Shown: piece by piece, positions 62,129 through 64,000 of the stretch | Layout: the number at the start of each line of letters is the position of its first letter | Position numbering within the stretch: position 1 is the first letter of the stretch | Assembly: GCF_027988105.1 (NCBI RefSeq) | Contig: NZ_JAQJZJ010000001.1 | Coordinates: 682,001-746,000 of the forward strand | Length of the DNA stretch: 64,000 bases | From: Pseudomonas aestuarii | Lineage (GTDB): Bacteria; Pseudomonadota; Gammaproteobacteria; Pseudomonadales; Pseudomonadaceae | Reading direction: 5' to 3' | Program-made: the position numbers and the translations under genes | Notes under the pieces: generated by a model | Databases searched by the model: none | What the model was told of the DNA's origin: nothing | Seen by the model: only the letters and a program-made list of their open reading frames with translations

Positions 62129-63631
62129 ATGAGCGACCAACAACTCGACCAGCACGAACTGCAACAGGAAGAAAACAAGCTGATTGCCCTGCGCAAGGAA
62201 AAGCTTACCGTCGCCCGTGAGCAGGGCAACGCCTTCCCCAACGATTTCCGTCGCGACAGCTACTGCGCGGACTTGCAGAAACAGTACGTCGACAAGACCA
62301 AGGAAGAGCTGGCCGCAGCCGCTATCCCGGTCAAGGTCGCGGGTCGCATCATGCTCAATCGCGGTTCCTTCATGGTCATTCAGGACATGACCGGGCGCAT
62401 TCAGGTGTACGTCAACCGCAAGACGTTGCCGGAAGAAAAGCTGGCCGAGGTCAAGCACTGGGACCTGGGCGACATCATCGCCGCCGAGGGCACCCTGGCC
62501 CGTTCCGGCAAGGGCGACCTCTACGTCGAAATGACCCAGGTGCGCCTGCTGACCAAGTCGCTGCGTCCGCTGCCGGACAAGCACCACGGCCTCACCGACA
62601 CCGAGCAGCGCTATCGCCAGCGCTACGTCGACCTGATCGTCAACGAGGAGGTGCGTGACACTTTCCGCGTGCGCTCCCAGGTGATCGCCCACATTCGCCA
62701 GTTTCTGATGCAGCGCGACTTCCTCGAAGTGGAAACGCCGATGCTGCAGACGATTCCCGGCGGCGCCGCGGCCAAGCCCTTCGAGACCCACCACAACGCG
62801 CTGGACATGGGCATGTACCTGCGCATCGCGCCGGAGCTGTACCTCAAGCGCCTGGTGGTCGGCGGCTTCGAGAAGGTCTTCGAGATCAACCGCAACTTCC
62901 GTAACGAAGGCGTGTCGACCCGGCACAACCCCGAGTTCACCATGTTGGAGTTTTATCAGGCCTACGCCGATTACGAAGACAACATGGACCTGACCGAGGA
63001 GCTGTTCCGCGAGCTGGCCCTGCTGGTGCTAGGTAGCACCGACGTGCCTTACGGTGACAAGGTGTTCCACTTCGGTGAACCCTTCGTGCGCCTCTCGGTA
63101 TTCGACTCGATCCTCAAGTACAACCCGCAGCTGACCGCCGCCGACCTGACCGACATCGATAGGGCGCGGACCATCGCCAAGCAGGCCGGCGCCAAGGTGC
63201 TGGGCTTCGAAGGCCTGGGCAAACTGCAGGTGATGATTTTCGAAGAGCTGGTCGAGCACAAGCTGGAGCAGCCGCACTTCATCACCCAGTACCCGTTCGA
63301 AGTCTCGCCGCTGGCGCGTCGCAACGACCAGGATCCGAGCGTCACCGACCGTTTCGAGCTGTTCATCGGCGGCCGTGAAATCGCCAACGCCTATTCCGAG
63401 TTGAACGATGCGGAAGACCAGGCCGAGCGCTTCCACGCCCAGGTGGCCGACAAGGACGCCGGCGACGACGAAGCCATGCACTACGATGCCGATTTCGTCC
63501 GCGCCCTGGAATACGGCATGCCGCCGACCGCCGGTGAAGGTATCGGTATCGACCGCCTGGTGATGCTGCTGACCAATGCACCGTCGATCCGCGACGTCAT
63601 CCTCTTCCCGCACATGCGCCCGCAAGCGTGA
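62129..63631 (+). CDS. lysS: Lysyl-tRNA synthetase (class II)
   Basis: The 500-residue class IIb enzyme has the OB-fold anticodon domain ([20 protein letters not shown]) and the class II core with motif 1 ([11 protein letters not shown]), motif 2 ([19 protein letters not shown]) and motif 3 ([13 protein letters not shown]). It follows prfB, the standard pairing. ATG 62129 is preceded by AGAGAT. An intrinsic terminator follows. Confidence 0.98.
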   Translation: MSDQQLDQHELQQEENKLIALRKEKLTVAREQGNAFPNDFRRDSYCADLQKQYVDKTKEELAAAAIPVKVAGRIMLNRGSFMVIQDMTGRIQVYVNRKTLPEEKLAEVKHWDLGDIIAAEGTLARSGKGDLYVEMTQVRLLTKSLRPLPDKHHGLTDTEQRYRQRYVDLIVNEEVRDTFRVRSQVIAHIRQFLMQRDFLEVETPMLQTIPGGAAAKPFETHHNALDMGMYLRIAPELYLKRLVVGGFEKVFEINRNFRNEGVSTRHNPEFTMLEFYQAYADYEDNMDLTEELFRELALLVLGSTDVPYGDKVFHFGEPFVRLSVFDSILKYNPQLTAADLTDIDRARTIAKQAGAKVLGFEGLGKLQVMIFEELVEHKLEQPHFITQYPFEVSPLARRNDQDPSVTDRFELFIGGREIANAYSELNDAEDQAERFHAQVADKDAGDDEAMHYDADFVRALEYGMPPTAGEGIGIDRLVMLLTNAPSIRDVILFPHMRPQA

Positions 63632-63635
63632 CGCC

Positions 63636-63659
63636 AAGCCGCCCTCGGGCGGCTTTTTG
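63636..63659 (+). terminator. Rho-independent terminator after lysS
   Basis: Stem AGCCGCC / GGCGGCT with CTCG loop, then TTTT. It lies five bases after the lysS stop. Confidence 0.92.
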
Positions 63660-63743
63660 TTGTCTGGCGCGGGATTTATTCTGCGCAATACTGCCTAACA
63701 AGAGATGTTGCTGCTTTTCAGTGTGCGCGAGGACCGTCCAGAC

Positions 63744-64000
63744 GTGAGCTCCACTTCCATCCCAGATAGCGCCACCAGTATGGCCAATGCCGTTGCCCAG
63801 AGCGTGCAGTACCAGGGGCGCAAGGTCAGCCGGCGCAGCAGCGAGCAGCGTCGTCAGGCCATTCTCGATGCGGCCATGGCGATCATCGTGCGCGATGGGG
63901 TGCGTGCCGTGCGCCATCGTGCGGTCGCCGCCGAAGCCGGGGTGCCGCTGTCGGCCACCACCTATTACTTCAAGGATATCGATGACCTGATCACCGATAC
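63744..64000 (+). CDS. TetR-family regulator, N-terminal part (runs off the window)
   Basis: The frame starts at GTG 63744 (or ATG 63780) and stays open to the window end, giving about 85 residues. It has a basic segment (GRKVSRRSSEQRRQAILDAA) followed by a TetR helix-turn-helix (VRHRAVAAEAGVPLSATTYY). A TetR gene after lysS is a frequent order in Pseudomonas. The ligand-binding half is outside the window, so target and effector cannot be said. Confidence 0.85.
   Translation, partial: MSSTSIPDSATSMANAVAQSVQYQGRKVSRRSSEQRRQAILDAAMAIIVRDGVRAVRHRAVAAEAGVPLSATTYYFKDIDDLITD

Overview
The window is ordinary chromosomal backbone from a gammaproteobacterium, almost certainly a Pseudomonas in the broad sense. 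It is GC-rich and densely coding. Gene neighbourhoods typical of that genus follow one another: yfgM-bamB-der, leuA, xseA, guaB-guaA, tadA-mltF-purL, ffh and rpsP-rimM-trmD-rplS, xerD-dsbC-hom-thrC, recJ, prfB-lysS. I found no tRNA, rRNA, CRISPR array, prophage, transposase or integrative element. Mobile or repetitive DNA is limited to small palindromic elements and one MITE-like inverted repeat.

Layout. 1-5430: end of yfgM, bamB, der, an aminotransferase/omega-amidase pair (ybdL-yafV), then a 5'-deleted gene remnant. 5431-11604 (minus strand): leuA with a Leu-rich leader ORF, a YbdG-type mechanosensitive channel, an isochorismatase-fold hydrolase, an M23 peptidase and xseA. 11712-17701 (plus): a zinc-ribbon protein of unknown function, guaB, guaA, a Tat-type multicopper oxidase and tadA. 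17702-18225 is non-coding and holds the MITE-like element. 18226-24662: mltF diverges from purL, followed by a CDGSH Fe-S protein and a YqfO/NIF3-like protein. 24764-27108 (minus): ohr, ohrR, an L,D-transpeptidase and a Nudix hydrolase. 27277-30594 (plus): a NudL-like Nudix protein, a gamma-carbonic-anhydrase-fold protein, DUF1289, purT and an SGNH hydrolase. 30693-32790 (minus): a CNNM/CBS protein and ypjD. 32948-36462 (plus): ffh, then the rpsP operon. 36906-38747 (minus): a CPA-type antiporter. 38833-43461 (plus): xerD, dsbC, hom, thrC. 43544-45027 (minus): a small membrane protein and a CaiB-type CoA transferase. 45125-47952 (plus): yaeQ, a DUF1330 protein and recJ. 48145-57937 (minus): a LapG-like protease, an NTF2-fold protein, and a LysR - aldehyde dehydrogenase - ydcSTUV - patD locus. 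58167-64000 (plus): a YebE-like protein, a GMC oxidoreductase, prfB with its programmed frameshift, lysS and the start of a TetR regulator.

How the genes work together. Several blocks are functional modules. guaB and guaA carry out consecutive steps from IMP to GMP; purL and purT belong to de novo purine synthesis. hom and thrC are consecutive committed steps to threonine. rpsP-rimM-trmD-rplS couples ribosomal proteins to a 16S maturation factor and a tRNA methylase. ohr/ohrR is a peroxide sensor and effector with visible operator arms. ybdL-yafV looks like a transaminase plus the omega-amidase that removes its keto-amide product. The minus-strand block 49605-56882 looks like an uptake-and-oxidation operon for a polyamine-type amine: an ABC importer bracketed by two paralogous aldehyde dehydrogenases.

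I did not find a convincing new multi-gene system. The points most worth a second look are the two-dehydrogenase amine operon with its long intercistronic hairpin, the leuA leader ORF, two diverged members of one palindromic family (guaB-guaA gap and 17746-17909), the altered first CDGSH motif, a LapG-like protease without a visible partner, and the compact terminator/palindrome leader of hom.
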